64,000 bases of DNA, taken from contig NZ_NOKT01000008.1 in assembly GCF_002237655.1 (NCBI RefSeq), positions 186,001 through 250,000 of the forward strand, in the 5' to 3' direction. The position numbers were made by a program, and so were the translations under genes. The notes under the pieces were generated by a model, which worked only from the letters and a program-made list of their open reading frames with translations, did not search any database and was not told the origin of the DNA. Each line of letters opens with the position of its first letter. Position 1 is the first letter of the stretch. Below, piece after piece: positions 48,908-58,420 of this stretch. The stretch comes from Streptomyces sp. XY006 (GTDB taxonomy: Bacteria > Actinomycetota > Actinomycetes > Streptomycetales > Streptomycetaceae).

Positions 48908-49060
48908 TCCCCGGGTCCGCCCGGGCAGGAGTCATCCTGAGCCTGTCGACCACGGGGTGACCGGGGGTGCTGTGAAACCGACGTGCCGCGCACTGCGTGA
49001 CTGACTGTGTACTGAAATCTTTTGAATCGTGAACTGGTGAATCGGTGAGGTGAAGCGCTG

Positions 49061-49615
49061 ATGAGCACCACCCGGCCTTACTCGCCGGGCGACCGCGGGC
49101 CGGAGCCCAGCGGCGCTTCCGGGGCGTCCGAGGGTGGCGTGACGGCGGCCGGTCCGGCCGGCGAGGGCATGGCCGCGCAGGACGGAGCCGCGGCTCCGCC
49201 GGGTGGCCCGCAGGTGCGCCGGCTGAGCTTCGAGGGGGAGAGCGGCGTCGTCCCGCTCGCGCGCGACTTCACCCGCCAGGCGCTGTACGCGTGGGGCTGG
49301 CTGCCCGCCGCCTCCGCCGACCAGCGGGCCGCCGCCGAGGACGTCCTGCTGGTCGTCTCCGAGCTGGTCACCAACGCCTGTCTGCACGCCGAGGGGCCCG
49401 AGCGGCTCCAGATCACCTGCGACAACAAGGTGATCCGCATTGAGGTGACCGACCGCGGCACCGGCCAGCCGGCCCCGCGCACGCCCCACCGGGCGGGCCG
49501 CCCGGGCGGTCACGGCATGTTCATCGTCCAGCGTCTGTGCCTGGACTGGGGCGTCGTACGCACGCCGGGGGTCGGCGGCAAGACGGTGTGGGCGGAACTG
49601 GGCGCACCGGCCTGA
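49061..49615 (+). CDS. Anti-sigma factor, serine-kinase type (RsbW/SpoIIAB-like)
   Basis: The 184-residue protein has a disordered N-terminal 55 residues and a GHKL ATPase domain. The N-box is VVSELVTNACLHA, the G1 box is IEVTDRGTGQPA and the G2 region is GRPGGHGMFIVQRL. Proteins of this kind hold a SigB-class sigma factor inactive and phosphorylate the STAS antagonist on serine. The neighbouring sigma and STAS genes are the obvious partners. The ATG follows GGTGAGG. Confidence 0.92.
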   Translation: MSTTRPYSPGDRGPEPSGASGASEGGVTAAGPAGEGMAAQDGAAAPPGGPQVRRLSFEGESGVVPLARDFTRQALYAWGWLPAASADQRAAAEDVLLVVSELVTNACLHAEGPERLQITCDNKVIRIEVTDRGTGQPAPRTPHRAGRPGGHGMFIVQRLCLDWGVVRTPGVGGKTVWAELGAPA

Positions 49616-49997
49616 CAGCGGGGCCACGCGCCCCCACGGCCCGCGTTCCTCCACGGCCCGCGTTCCTCCATGGCCCGCGTTCCTTCACGGCCCGCGTTCC
49701 TTCACGGCCCGCGTTCCTTTCAGCCGGCCGCTTCCGGGCCGGCTGCTTCCGGGGCGGCCGCTTACGGGTTCCTCTTCCGTCCGCGTCCCGGCCGAGTGCC
49801 CTCCGTACCGCCGAACGGGTGAGCCGAGCCCGGCCGGGCTCGAACGCGCCTTCGCCGAACCTCCCCTCATACGTCACGCGCCGCGCGCCGGATCGCCACG
49901 GATCCGGCGTGCCCTGTGTCTTCCTTCCTCATCCCGCCGGGCGTACCTTGACGGCCCCATCTGATACGCCGTCAGGTACAGGAAGGGGAGCGGCACC
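49616..49997. other. 382-bp gap with tandem repeats
   Basis: The left part holds five 17-bp tandem units, annotated separately. Three looser copies of a GGCCGCTTCCGGG-like unit follow. I see no gene. The right part should hold the promoter of the LPXTG-like protein. Confidence 0.6.
49638..49722. repeat. Five 17-bp tandem units
   Basis: The unit GGCCCGCGTTCCTYCAC is repeated at 49638, 49655, 49672, 49689 and 49706 with few changes. It has the form of a variable-number tandem repeat. Confidence 0.9.
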
Positions 49998-50711
49998 GTG
50001 TCGTACCGGAAACGAACCGCCGCGCTCGCGTCCGCCGCGGCCCTGGCCGGCTCGGCGGTGTGGATGTCCGCCCCCGTGGCCCGGGCCGAGGTCGTCGACG
50101 TCGACTACCAGTGCAAGACGCCGATCGGCGACAAGAGCGCCGTCTCGCCCATCGACATCGAGGGCGTCGAGAGCGGCGACGGCTACCGGATCACCATGTC
50201 CTGGCAGAAGGGCGTCTCCTCCAGCCCGGTCGAACTGGGCAAGGGCGCGATGACGCCGAGCGCCACGATCGCGCTGGGCGGTGCGGACAGCGGCACCCTG
50301 ACGGTGACCGGGCCCGCCAACGACGCCGCGATCCCGGCCAACACGCCCATCAAGATCAGCGACCTGAGCGGCACGTACACGCCTGAGAAGAGCGGCGAGG
50401 TCACGTTCACGGCGGGTGTGCTCACCATCAAGGCGCTCGGTACGACCACCACGTGCACGCCGACGAACGACCCGGGCCCGTCCCTGACCCTCGACGTCGC
50501 GGCCGGGAGCGGTGCCGGTGACGGCCCGACCGGCACGACGGGCACGACCGGTTCCGACCAGGGCGGCGGCCCCGGCGCCCGGCTCCCGGACACCGGCCCC
50601 GAGGACTCGGCGCTCGCCCTGGGCACCCTGGGCGGCACGGTCCTCCTCGCCGGCGCGGCAGGCACCCTGTGGCTGACCCGGCGTCACCGAGCAGCCCACG
50701 CGGACCGCTGA
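49998..50711 (+). CDS. Secreted protein with LPXTG-like cell-wall sorting signal
   Basis: The 237-residue product has a signal peptide of about 30 residues (AAALAGSAVWMSAPVARA). A mature beta-rich domain of about 150 residues follows with two Cys (DYQCK; TTCTPTN). A Gly/Thr linker precedes the C-terminal sorting signal: LPDTG, a hydrophobic helix (LALGTLGGTVLLAGAAGTLW) and RRHR. A sortase would cut after Thr and attach the protein to peptidoglycan. No sortase gene is in the window. The mature domain resembles other Streptomyces secreted proteins of unknown role. GTG follows GGAAGGGGAG. Confidence 0.85.
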   Translation: MSYRKRTAALASAAALAGSAVWMSAPVARAEVVDVDYQCKTPIGDKSAVSPIDIEGVESGDGYRITMSWQKGVSSSPVELGKGAMTPSATIALGGADSGTLTVTGPANDAAIPANTPIKISDLSGTYTPEKSGEVTFTAGVLTIKALGTTTTCTPTNDPGPSLTLDVAAGSGAGDGPTGTTGTTGSDQGGGPGARLPDTGPEDSALALGTLGGTVLLAGAAGTLWLTRRHRAAHADR

Positions 50712-50852
50712 GCCCGGCGTAGGGCCGAACCGGGGCGTACGGCCGAACCCAGGCCGGAGGACGCCGCCACGCCGCGGGCTCCGGCGCTGTCATGCCATGG
50801 GCACCGGAGCCGTCCGCATGTCGTCCGACGAGCGCTGTCGCTGGAGTCGCTG

Positions 50853-51848
50853 ATGCCCTCCGTTCTTCGCCTTCCGTCGCTGACCGTGGCCGTCCTGCTG
50901 CTGTTCGCGCTGGTGGCGGCCGGTGCCGGGCCCGTCGGGGCGGTGGAGCGGCCCGTCGTGGAGCTGTCCGGGACGCAGGCGGGCGCCGGCGGCGAGATCA
51001 CCGTCTCGGGCAGCGGCTGGCGTCCCCGCGCCCTGCTGACGCTGCTGGTGTGCGGGCAGGCCGAGCCGGACCGGGGCGTCACCGGCGGCACCGACTCCTG
51101 CGCCAACGCCGACGGCCGGGCCGTGACCACCGATGCCGAGGGGCGGTTCCGCCGCAGGCTGCCCGTCGTCGAGCCGCCCGTGCCCTGCCCCTGCGTGGTG
51201 CACGTGGCGACCGCGACCGGCGCCGATGCCGAGGCCGACGCGGCGCTCCAGGTCGCCGGGCACGCCGTCGAGCCGCTGCCCGCCGAACCGTCCGGCGGGC
51301 GGCTCTCCCTGCTCGCCGGCACCCGGCTGCGCGGCTCCGGCAGCCTGCTCACCTGGTTCGGCTCCCCGCCCGCCCGGACCCTCGTGGTCACCATCGGCAA
51401 CGTCGGCACGTCCCCCGTGCGGAACCCGGTCTTCCAGGTCGGCACCTCGCACGGCGTCTTCGCCCCGCAGTGGCAGGACCAGCGGTGGCGCGGCACGATC
51501 CCGCCCGGCGGCAGGGCGCGCATCGAGCTGCCCGTGGAACTCGCCGCCGGGGCGCACGGCGACTACACCGTCTCCCTGAAGTACGGCGGCAAGGTCCTGG
51601 CCGAGCACCCCTGGGGCGTGGGCCGCCCCTGGGGCGTGATCCTGTTCTGGGCCCTCGTCCTGCTGGTCGTGCCGGCGGCGCTGTTCCGCCTGGCCCTGGC
51701 CGTGCTCGACCACGCGCGTCCCCGCAGCCCGGGCCACGCGGCCCGCCCCGCCCGCCGCCCGTGGCGCCTGCCCGGCCCGCCCCGGCGCCCCTCGGCCCTG
51801 CCGTGGGTCGCGTCCGACGCCGACCCGCCGGGAAGCCGCAGGTCGTGA
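50853..51848 (+). CDS. Exported membrane-anchored protein of unknown function
   Basis: The 331-residue protein has a signal peptide (LTVAVLLLFALVAAGAGPVGA). An immunoglobulin-like domain of the neocarzinostatin type follows (VELSGTQAGAGGEITVSGSG, then LLTLLVCGQAEP), and then a second beta-rich domain (LVVTIGNVGTSPVRNPVFQV). One transmembrane helix (GVILFWALVLLVVPAALFRL) and a basic cytoplasmic tail close it. It lies 141 bp after the LPXTG-like gene and may share its transcript. ATG 50853 has GGAG six bases upstream. Confidence 0.8.
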   Translation: MPSVLRLPSLTVAVLLLFALVAAGAGPVGAVERPVVELSGTQAGAGGEITVSGSGWRPRALLTLLVCGQAEPDRGVTGGTDSCANADGRAVTTDAEGRFRRRLPVVEPPVPCPCVVHVATATGADAEADAALQVAGHAVEPLPAEPSGGRLSLLAGTRLRGSGSLLTWFGSPPARTLVVTIGNVGTSPVRNPVFQVGTSHGVFAPQWQDQRWRGTIPPGGRARIELPVELAAGAHGDYTVSLKYGGKVLAEHPWGVGRPWGVILFWALVLLVVPAALFRLALAVLDHARPRSPGHAARPARRPWRLPGPPRRPSALPWVASDADPPGSRRS

Positions 51849-51868
51849 CAGGCGCGAAGGGCATACGC

Positions 51869-51902
51869 GAGGGCCGCCGCACCCACAGGTGCGGCGGCCC
51901 TC
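51869..51902. terminator. Bidirectional terminator
   Basis: GAGGGCCGCCGCA (51869-51881) pairs with TGCGGCGGCCCTC (51890-51902). It separates the convergent exported-protein and POT transporter genes. Confidence 0.85.
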
Positions 51903-51923
51903 GTCACGCTCCGGTGGCCGGCG

Positions 51924-53462
51924 TCAGTGGACGTCGCCCATCAGGGCCTTGACCTTCCGGCGGTACATGTACACCGCGATACCCGCGAGGGCGGCCAGCA
52001 CGGCCTCCGCGGCGACCGCGCCGGTGCCGCTGAGGTCCACGCCGCCGACGGCCGGGTTGGAGAGCAGACCCGTCACCGAGTCGCCCGCCGTGACCGCGAG
52101 GAACCAGACGCCCATCATCTGGCTGGCGTACTTCGCCGGGGCCATCTTCGTGGTCACCGACAGGCCGACCGGGGAGAGGCACAGCTCGCCGACCGTCTGG
52201 ATCAGGTAGATGCCCACCAGCCACATCGGGCTGACCAGCTTCTCGCCGTCGGCCATGCCCAGCGGCAGCAGGAAGAAGAAGAACGAGACACCGATGAAGA
52301 ACAGCGCCGCGGCGAACTTGGCGACGGTGCTCGGCTCCTTGCCCTTGCGGTTGAGCCACAGCCAGATCCAGGCGAAGACCGGGGCCAGCGCCATGATGAA
52401 GACCGGGTTCAGCGACTGGTACCAGGAGGACGGGAAGTCGAAGCCGAGCAGCGAGCCGGATGCCTTCGTCTCACCGAACGCCTGGACCGTGGAACCGCCC
52501 TGGTCGTAGATCATCCAGAACACGGCGGCCGCGACGAAGAACCAGATGTAGCCGGTCATCTTCGACTGCTCGACGTCGCTCAGTTCCTTGTCCCGCTTGA
52601 TGCGGATCAGCACGCCGGCCGGGATGACCAGGCCGATCACGGTGAGCGGGATCATCGCCCAGTTGAGCGTGAAGTGACCGGTGAAGCCCACGACGCCGTA
52701 GAAGACGGTCGCGACGATCAGCCACAGCAGGCCCTTGCGCAGCCAGGCGGTGCGCTCCTCGGCGGCCAGCGGCTTGGGCACGACGTTGCTCTGCGGGCTC
52801 AGGTTGCGGGTGCCGAGCAGGAAGGCGATCAGGCCGATGCCCATGCCGAGCGCGGCCAGACCGAAGCCGAGGTGCCAGCTGACCTGCTGGCCGACGGTGC
52901 CGATGATCAGCGGCGCGAAGAAGGCACCCATGTTGATGCCCATGTAGAAGATCGTGAAGCCGCCGTCACGGCGCGGGTCGTCCGGGCCGTCGTAGAGGTG
53001 GCCGACCATCGTGGAGATGTTGGCCTTCAGCAGGCCGGAGCCGAGCGCCACCAGCGCCAGACCGGCGAAGAAGGGCGCCTGGCCGCCGGGCAGGGCCAGC
53101 ACCAGGTGGCCCGCCATGATCGTGACGGCCGCGATCGCCACCGTCTTGCGCGGTCCCCAGACGCGGTCGCCGAGCCAGCCGCCGGGCATGGCGAGCAGGT
53201 ACACCATCGACAGGTAGACCGAGTAGATGGCCGTCGTCGTGGCGAGGTCCATGCCCAGACCGCCGCCCATGCTGCCCTTCTTGGCGTCCGGACCGCCGGA
53301 GAGCAGGTACACGACGAGCAGGGCACGCATGCCGTAGAAGCTGAAGCGCTCCCACATCTCGGTCATGAAGAGGGTGGCCAGTCCGCGGGGGTGGCCGAAG
53401 AAGGTCTTCTCGGAGCCGGGGGTGCCCGGGCGGGCCGAGTCCTTCGTCAGGCTGGACGCCAT
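51924..53462 (-). CDS. POT/PTR-family proton-coupled peptide transporter
   Basis: The 512-residue protein has about 14 membrane helices. The proton-coupling motif EMWERFSFYGMRALLVVYL lies at the start of the first helix. GGWLGDRVWGPRKTV follows, then the POT signature region (GSGLLKANISTMVGHLY; FTIFYMGINMGAFFAPLIIG) and late helices with ELCLSPVGLSVTTKMAP. These transporters import di- and tripeptides with protons. The family length is normal. AAGGAA lies seven bases before the ATG. It is a single-gene unit; a TATGGT box about 300 bp upstream may be its -10. Confidence 0.94.
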   Translation of the reverse strand: MASSLTKDSARPGTPGSEKTFFGHPRGLATLFMTEMWERFSFYGMRALLVVYLLSGGPDAKKGSMGGGLGMDLATTTAIYSVYLSMVYLLAMPGGWLGDRVWGPRKTVAIAAVTIMAGHLVLALPGGQAPFFAGLALVALGSGLLKANISTMVGHLYDGPDDPRRDGGFTIFYMGINMGAFFAPLIIGTVGQQVSWHLGFGLAALGMGIGLIAFLLGTRNLSPQSNVVPKPLAAEERTAWLRKGLLWLIVATVFYGVVGFTGHFTLNWAMIPLTVIGLVIPAGVLIRIKRDKELSDVEQSKMTGYIWFFVAAAVFWMIYDQGGSTVQAFGETKASGSLLGFDFPSSWYQSLNPVFIMALAPVFAWIWLWLNRKGKEPSTVAKFAAALFFIGVSFFFFLLPLGMADGEKLVSPMWLVGIYLIQTVGELCLSPVGLSVTTKMAPAKYASQMMGVWFLAVTAGDSVTGLLSNPAVGGVDLSGTGAVAAEAVLAALAGIAVYMYRRKVKALMGDVH

Positions 53463-53980
53463 GGTCGTTCCTTGCTGCTCGGGACGCGCCGTCCGCGACA
53501 GCGGCGGTGCGCCCGGTGGGGGCTGCCGGCACCGGCGGGTACGGCCGTCCGCCCGACGCCTACGGGGGTCCGCTCCGGATCACGAAGCGGTGGGCGGTCG
53601 CCACCGGGATCCACGCCTCTACGCGCGTCGCCGCACGACGAGGCCCGGCCACAGGTCGTTTCACGTGGGGGGCCGGCGGCAGACCGGCCCGCACACAAAA
53701 GAGACCTCCAGGGCCAACGGCCTCCGAAGGTCGCCAGGGTGCTACAGGCGTTGTTTCACCATACGGCAGGACACCGCCGGATATGGAAGGACTTGAGACA
53801 TGGATCACAGGCGCCAAGGGAACCGTACGCCCCTTTTCCAAGGTCCTTTACCGGATCCCACCCCTCAGGCGCAGGTCCGCCCCGGTTCCCCACGGGCGTG
53901 AGAACACGGTGTGGAGGCGGTAAGAACCGAGGCTTCCGGTCACACCCCGGCTCCGGGCCCCGCAGGTCTACCATCACCAC
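53463..53980. promoter_or_regulatory. Divergent control region between POT transporter and response regulator
   Basis: No gene is supported in this 518-bp region. A minus-strand TATGGT (53758-53763) could be the transporter -10. TACCAT just before 53981 serves the response regulator. I saw no strong palindrome or known operator. Confidence 0.4.
53969..53974 (+). promoter_or_regulatory. Leaderless-type -10 box of the response regulator
   Basis: TACCAT lies 6 nt before ATG 53981, and no ribosome-binding site is present between them. Confidence 0.45.
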
Positions 53981-54658
53981 ATGACCCGAGTACTGCTCGC
54001 CGAGGACGACGCGTCCATCTCGGAGCCGCTGGCCCGTGCTCTGCGCCGGGAGGGCTACGAGGTCGAGGTGCGTGAGGACGGACCCACCGCTCTCGACGCC
54101 GGAATGCAGGGCGGCGTCGACCTGGTCGTGCTCGACCTGGGTCTGCCCGGCATGGACGGTCTGGAGGTGGCCCGCCGCCTGCGTGGCGAAGGCCACAGCA
54201 TCCCCATCCTCATCCTGACCGCGCGCGCCGACGAGGTGGACACGGTCGTCGGGCTCGACGCGGGCGCCGACGACTACGTCACCAAGCCGTTCCGGCTGGC
54301 CGAGCTGCTCGCCCGCGTCCGGGCCCTGCTGCGGCGCGGCGCCGCCGAGCCGCAGCAGCCGCCCGCCACCCACGGCGTGCGCATCGACGTCGAGTCGCAC
54401 CGCGCCTGGATGGGCGAGGAGGAGCTGCAGCTCACCGCCAAGGAGTTCGACCTGCTGCGGGTGCTGGTGCGCGACGCCGGCCGGGTCGTCACCCGCGACC
54501 AGCTGATGCGCGAGGTCTGGGACACCACCTGGTGGTCGTCGACCAAGACCCTCGACATGCACATCTCCTGGCTGCGCAAGAAGCTCGGCGACGACGCGGC
54601 CAACCCGCGCTACATCGCCACCGTGCGCGGTGTGGGCTTCCGCTTCGAGAAGAGCTGA
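53981..54658 (+). CDS. OmpR-family two-component response regulator
   Basis: The 225-residue protein has a receiver domain with the acidic pocket LLAEDDAS, phospho-acceptor Asp52 in VVLDLGLPG, and the switch Thr and Lys in LTARADE and DDYVTKPFRLAEL. A winged-helix DNA-binding domain follows (LTAKEFDLLRVLVRDAGRVV, TRDQLMREVW, LDMHISWLRKKLGDD, YIATVRGVGFRF). It is followed after 64 bp by its histidine kinase. The signal is unknown. Confidence 0.94.
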   Translation: MTRVLLAEDDASISEPLARALRREGYEVEVREDGPTALDAGMQGGVDLVVLDLGLPGMDGLEVARRLRGEGHSIPILILTARADEVDTVVGLDAGADDYVTKPFRLAELLARVRALLRRGAAEPQQPPATHGVRIDVESHRAWMGEEELQLTAKEFDLLRVLVRDAGRVVTRDQLMREVWDTTWWSSTKTLDMHISWLRKKLGDDAANPRYIATVRGVGFRFEKS

Positions 54659-54722
54659 GCCGCGGAAGCGGCACGGGTGAGCGGGTAAGCGGAACAGGCA
54701 CGGACGAAGCGGGTAACAGGAC

Positions 54723-56000
54723 ATGCGCCGCCGACTGATCCAGTCCACGCTCGCCGTGGTGCTGGTCGTGATCGCCGTCTTCGGGGTCTCGCTCGTCATC
54801 GTCGAGACCCGGACGATCAGCAACAGCGCCCGGGAGCGGGTGGAGTCCGAGGCGGTGCGGCTGGCCAGCATCGTCGACAGCCGGCTGTTCGTCGCCCAGC
54901 AGGTCGACGCGGAGGTGCTGCGCAAGCAGATCACGCAGGACCGCTACTACGCGGTGATCCGCATCCCCGGCGAGGCGCCCATCGAGGTCGGCCCCAAGCC
55001 GTCCGGCGACGTCATCGAGGCGACCGCGCCCGGCGAGGAGGGCGAGACGGTCACGGTGCAGGAGCCGCGCTCCTCGGTGACGCGGGAGGTGGGCCGGACG
55101 CTGCTGATCATCGCCCTGGTGGCGCTGCTGGCGGTGGTGGCCGCCGTCCTGCTGGCCGTGCGCCAGGCCAACCGGCTGGCGTCGCCGCTGACCGACCTCG
55201 CGGAGACCGCCGAGCGGCTCGGCTCGGGCGACCCGCGCCCGCGGCACAAGCGCTACGGCGTGCCCGAGCTGGACCGGGTCGCGGACGTGCTGGACGGCTC
55301 CGCCGAGCGCATCGCGCGCATGCTGACCGCGGAGCGGCGGCTCGCGGCCGACGCCTCCCACCAGCTGCGCACCCCGCTGACGGCGCTGTCCATGCGGCTG
55401 GAGGAGATCACCCTCACCGACGACCCGGACACGGTGAAGGAGGAGGCGACGATCGCGCTCACGCAGGTCGAGCGGCTCACGGACGTCGTGGAACGGCTGC
55501 TGACCAACTCGCGTGATCCGCGCACCGGCTCCGCCGTCACCTTCGACCTCGACGAGGTCATCCAGCAGCAGCTCGCCGAGTGGCGTCCCGCCTACCGCAG
55601 CGCCGGCCGGGCCATCGTCAGCTCCGGCAAGCGGCACCTGGAGGCGGTCGGCACGCCGGGCGCGGTCGCGCAGGTGCTGGCCGCGCTGATCGAGAACTCG
55701 CTGATGCACGGGGGCGGCACCGTCGCGCTGCGCACCCGTGTCACCGGCAACCAGGCCGTCATCGAGGTCACGGACGAGGGCCCGGGCATCCCTGCCGACC
55801 TGGGCGCCCGCATCTTCGAGCGGGCGATCAGCGGCCGCAACTCCACGGGCATCGGGCTCGCGGTCGCCCGCGACCTGGCGGAAGCCGACGGCGGCCGTCT
55901 GGAGATGCTGCAGACCACGCCCCCGGTGTTCGGCCTGTTCCTGTCCCGCACGGCCGTCCGCAAGACGGCGGACGGCGACGACGAGCCGATGATCCGCTGA
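54723..56000 (+). CDS. Two-component sensor histidine kinase
   Basis: The 425-residue kinase has a first membrane helix at about 5-28, an extracellular sensor loop of roughly 95 residues, a second helix at about 125-148 and a HAMP linker. The dimerisation domain has His213 in DASHQLRTPLTALSMRLEE. The ATPase has the N-box IENSLMHGG, G1 DEGPGIPADLG and G2 GIGLAVARDL. It should phosphorylate the response regulator encoded just upstream. The sensor loop is rich in Glu and Pro and resembles no domain I can name. AGGAC precedes the ATG. Confidence 0.93.
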   Translation: MRRRLIQSTLAVVLVVIAVFGVSLVIVETRTISNSARERVESEAVRLASIVDSRLFVAQQVDAEVLRKQITQDRYYAVIRIPGEAPIEVGPKPSGDVIEATAPGEEGETVTVQEPRSSVTREVGRTLLIIALVALLAVVAAVLLAVRQANRLASPLTDLAETAERLGSGDPRPRHKRYGVPELDRVADVLDGSAERIARMLTAERRLAADASHQLRTPLTALSMRLEEITLTDDPDTVKEEATIALTQVERLTDVVERLLTNSRDPRTGSAVTFDLDEVIQQQLAEWRPAYRSAGRAIVSSGKRHLEAVGTPGAVAQVLAALIENSLMHGGGTVALRTRVTGNQAVIEVTDEGPGIPADLGARIFERAISGRNSTGIGLAVARDLAEADGGRLEMLQTTPPVFGLFLSRTAVRKTADGDDEPMIR

Positions 56001-56004
56001 CCCC

Positions 56005-56072
56005 GCGCCGACCGGGCCGCTGAGCCCTGCGCCGACCGGGCCGCTGACCGCTGCGCCGACCGGGCTGCCGTT
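56005..56072. repeat. Three 24-bp tandem units after the kinase gene
   Basis: Units starting at 56005, 56029 and 56053 share GCGCCGACCGGGCCGCTGA. The third is incomplete. They lie between convergent genes. Confidence 0.75.
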
Positions 56073-56099
56073 CCATCCGCCGACCCGACCGCCGGCCGG

Positions 56100-56594
56100 C
56101 TACGGCACCCGCTGCCGGGTGCGCTGCTCCCGCTCCAGGATCGACTCCGCGTCCGCCACCGCCTCCCGGGCGGGCAGCGCGCGGAACACCCAGGTGCGGT
56201 ACGACCAGAAGCGGAAGAGCGTGGCGACGCCGATGCCGACGAACTTGAAGACGTTGTTCTGCAGCGGGGTGTCCCAGCCGAAGCCGTAGGTCGCCGTGTA
56301 CAGGACGCCGTTCTCGATGACCAGGCCGACCGCGCTGAACAGCAGGAACAGGGTCAGCTCCCGCGTGCGGCGGGACTTGTCGCGGTCGCGGTAGGTGAAG
56401 TACCGGAACCCGACGTAGTTGAAGACGATCGCCACCACGGTCGCGATGACGCTCGCGCGGACCACCGGGAGGTCGGTGACGTGCCGCACCAGGTTGAACA
56501 CCAGCAGGTTGACCAGCACGCCGGCCCCGCCCACCGCGCCGAACTTGGCGACCTCGTGGACGAGCCGCCGGAGCCGCGAAGCACCATGTCCCAT
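56100..56594 (-). CDS. GtrA-family membrane protein
   Basis: The 164-residue protein has four membrane helices and the GtrA signature (KFGAVGGAGVLVNLLVFNLV; VVAIVFNYVGFRYFTYRDRD; FKFVGIGVATLFRFWSYRTW). GtrA proteins are thought to move polyprenyl-linked sugars across the membrane for cell-envelope polysaccharides. No glycosyltransferase is adjacent. It is divergent from purK. Confidence 0.9.
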   Translation of the reverse strand: MGHGASRLRRLVHEVAKFGAVGGAGVLVNLLVFNLVRHVTDLPVVRASVIATVVAIVFNYVGFRYFTYRDRDKSRRTRELTLFLLFSAVGLVIENGVLYTATYGFGWDTPLQNNVFKFVGIGVATLFRFWSYRTWVFRALPAREAVADAESILEREQRTRQRVP

Positions 56595-56744
56595 GGTCGT
56601 GCAGGCCCCCGTCCGTGGTTGGCGTCAACCCAGCCATGCTAACCACCCTCGCGCGCGATCTTCCTGCGCATGCCGGTCGACGGCCGGAGATGGTCCGGAC
56701 CGGGACGGGGAGGGACGGGAAACCGGCCACCCTGGCGCGCCCGA

Positions 56745-56750
56745 TACCCT
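56745..56750 (+). promoter_or_regulatory. Leaderless-type -10 box of purK
   Basis: TACCCT lies 6 nt before GTG 56757, the same box and spacing as at 30059. No ribosome-binding site is present. Confidence 0.5.
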
Positions 56751-56756
56751 GGGTGC

Positions 56757-57896
56757 GTGACGTTCCCGGTAGTCGGCATGGTCGGCGGGGGCCAGCTCGC
56801 GCGTATGACACACGAGGCTGGCATCCCGCTCGGCATCAGGTTCAAGCTCCTCAGTGACACCCCGCAGGACTCCGCCGCGCAGGTCGTGAGCGATGTCGTC
56901 GTCGGCGACTATCGCGATCTCGACACGCTGCGCGAGTTCGCGAGCGGGTGCGATGTGATCACCTTCGATCACGAACACGTACCCACCGAGCACCTCCGGG
57001 CGCTGGAGGCGGACGGCATCCCCGTGCGCCCCGGCCCGGACGCGCTGGTGCACGCCCAGGACAAGGGGGTGATGCGCGCGAAGCTCGACGCGATCGGTGT
57101 GCCCTGCCCCCGGCACAGGCTCGTCTCCGATCCGCAGGACGTGGCCGCCTTCGCGGCCGAGGGCGAGGGATTCCCCGTCGTCCTCAAGACCGTCCGCGGC
57201 GGCTACGACGGCAAGGGCGTGTGGGTCGTCGACTCCGTCGAGGAGGCCGCCGAGCCGTTCAAGGCCGGGGTCCCCGTGCTCGCCGAGGAGAAGGTCGACT
57301 TCGTCCGCGAGCTCGCCGCCAACGTCGTCCGCTCCCCGCACGGCCAGGCCGTCGCCTACCCGGTCGTGGAGTCGCAGCAGGTGAACGGCGTCTGCGACAC
57401 GGTCATCGCCCCCGCGCCCGACCTCGACGAGGCCCTCGCCCTGGAGGCCTCCGAAATGGCGCTGAACATCGCCAAGGAGCTCGGCGTCGTCGGGCACCTC
57501 GCGGTCGAGCTGTTCCAGACCCGCGACGGCCGCATCCTCGTCAACGAGCTCGCGATGCGCCCGCACAACTCCGGCCACTGGTCGATGGACGGCGCGGTCA
57601 CCAGCCAGTTCGCCAACCATGTCCGCGCGGTTTTGGACCTGCCCCTGGGCGACCCGCGCCCGCGCGCCAAGTGGACCGTCATGGTCAACGTCCTCGGCGG
57701 CGACTACCCGGACATGTACTCGGCGTACCTGCACTGCATGGCCCGCGACCCGCAGCTCAAGATCCACATGTACGGCAAGGACGTGAAGCCCGGCCGCAAG
57801 GTCGGTCACGTGAACACCTACGGCGACGACCTGGACGACGTGCTGGAGCGCGCCCGTCACGCTGCCGGCTATCTGAGAGGCACCATCACCGAATGA
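56757..57896 (+). CDS. purK: N5-carboxyaminoimidazole ribonucleotide synthase
   Basis: PurK converts AIR, ATP and bicarbonate to N5-CAIR in purine synthesis. The 379-residue ATP-grasp enzyme has the N-terminal nucleotide motif [24 protein letters not shown], the ATP-grasp loop [13 protein letters not shown], the metal-binding region [15 protein letters not shown] and [20 protein letters not shown] 56757 is supported by the leaderless -10. Its stop overlaps the purE start (ATGA). Confidence 0.95.
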   Translation: MTFPVVGMVGGGQLARMTHEAGIPLGIRFKLLSDTPQDSAAQVVSDVVVGDYRDLDTLREFASGCDVITFDHEHVPTEHLRALEADGIPVRPGPDALVHAQDKGVMRAKLDAIGVPCPRHRLVSDPQDVAAFAAEGEGFPVVLKTVRGGYDGKGVWVVDSVEEAAEPFKAGVPVLAEEKVDFVRELAANVVRSPHGQAVAYPVVESQQVNGVCDTVIAPAPDLDEALALEASEMALNIAKELGVVGHLAVELFQTRDGRILVNELAMRPHNSGHWSMDGAVTSQFANHVRAVLDLPLGDPRPRAKWTVMVNVLGGDYPDMYSAYLHCMARDPQLKIHMYGKDVKPGRKVGHVNTYGDDLDDVLERARHAAGYLRGTITE

Positions 57897-58420
57897 GCCC
57901 TGTTGTTGGCATCGTCATGGGGTCGGACTCCGACTGGCCCGTCATGGAGGCCGCCGCGAAGGCCCTCGACGAGTTCGAGATCGCCTACGAGGTCGACGTC
58001 GTCTCCGCGCACCGCATGCCGCGCGAGATGGTCGCCTACGGCGAGCAGGCCGACGACCGCGGGCTCAAGGTGATCATCGCCGGGGCGGGCGGCGCCGCCC
58101 ACCTGCCCGGCATGCTCGCCTCGGTCACCCCGCTGCCGGTCATCGGCGTGCCGGTGCCGCTGAAGTACCTCGACGGCATGGACAGCCTCCTGTCGATCGT
58201 GCAGATGCCGGCCGGTGTCCCGGTCGCCACGGTCTCGGTCGCCGGTGCCCGCAACGCCGGGCTGCTCGCGGCCCGCATCCTCGCCGCGCACGACGAGGAA
58301 CTGCGCGCCCGGATGCGCGAGTTCCAGCAGGAGCTGAACGACCAGGCCACCGAGAAGGGCAAGCGCCTGCGCTCCAAGGTCGAGGGTTCGGGCGGCTTCG
58401 GCTTCGGCGCGAGGAAGTGA
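57893..58420 (+). CDS. purE: N5-carboxyaminoimidazole ribonucleotide mutase
   Basis: PurE moves the carboxyl group of N5-CAIR to give CAIR. The 175-residue class I enzyme has [14 protein letters not shown], the catalytic His in [25 protein letters not shown] and [20 protein letters not shown]. Overlaps on both sides (ATGA with purK, GTGA with the dipeptidase) make a three-gene operon. The C-terminal Gly-rich tail is usual for actinobacteria. Confidence 0.96.
   Translation: MSPVVGIVMGSDSDWPVMEAAAKALDEFEIAYEVDVVSAHRMPREMVAYGEQADDRGLKVIIAGAGGAAHLPGMLASVTPLPVIGVPVPLKYLDGMDSLLSIVQMPAGVPVATVSVAGARNAGLLAARILAAHDEELRARMREFQQELNDQATEKGKRLRSKVEGSGGFGFGARK

Noticed and set aside
49638..49722. Tandem repeats considered as a CRISPR array
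   Set aside because: Units are directly adjacent with no unique spacers, and no cas genes are present.
53507..53923. A small gene in the gap before the response regulator
   Set aside because: Composition lacks third-position bias, and there is no ribosome-binding site or family match.
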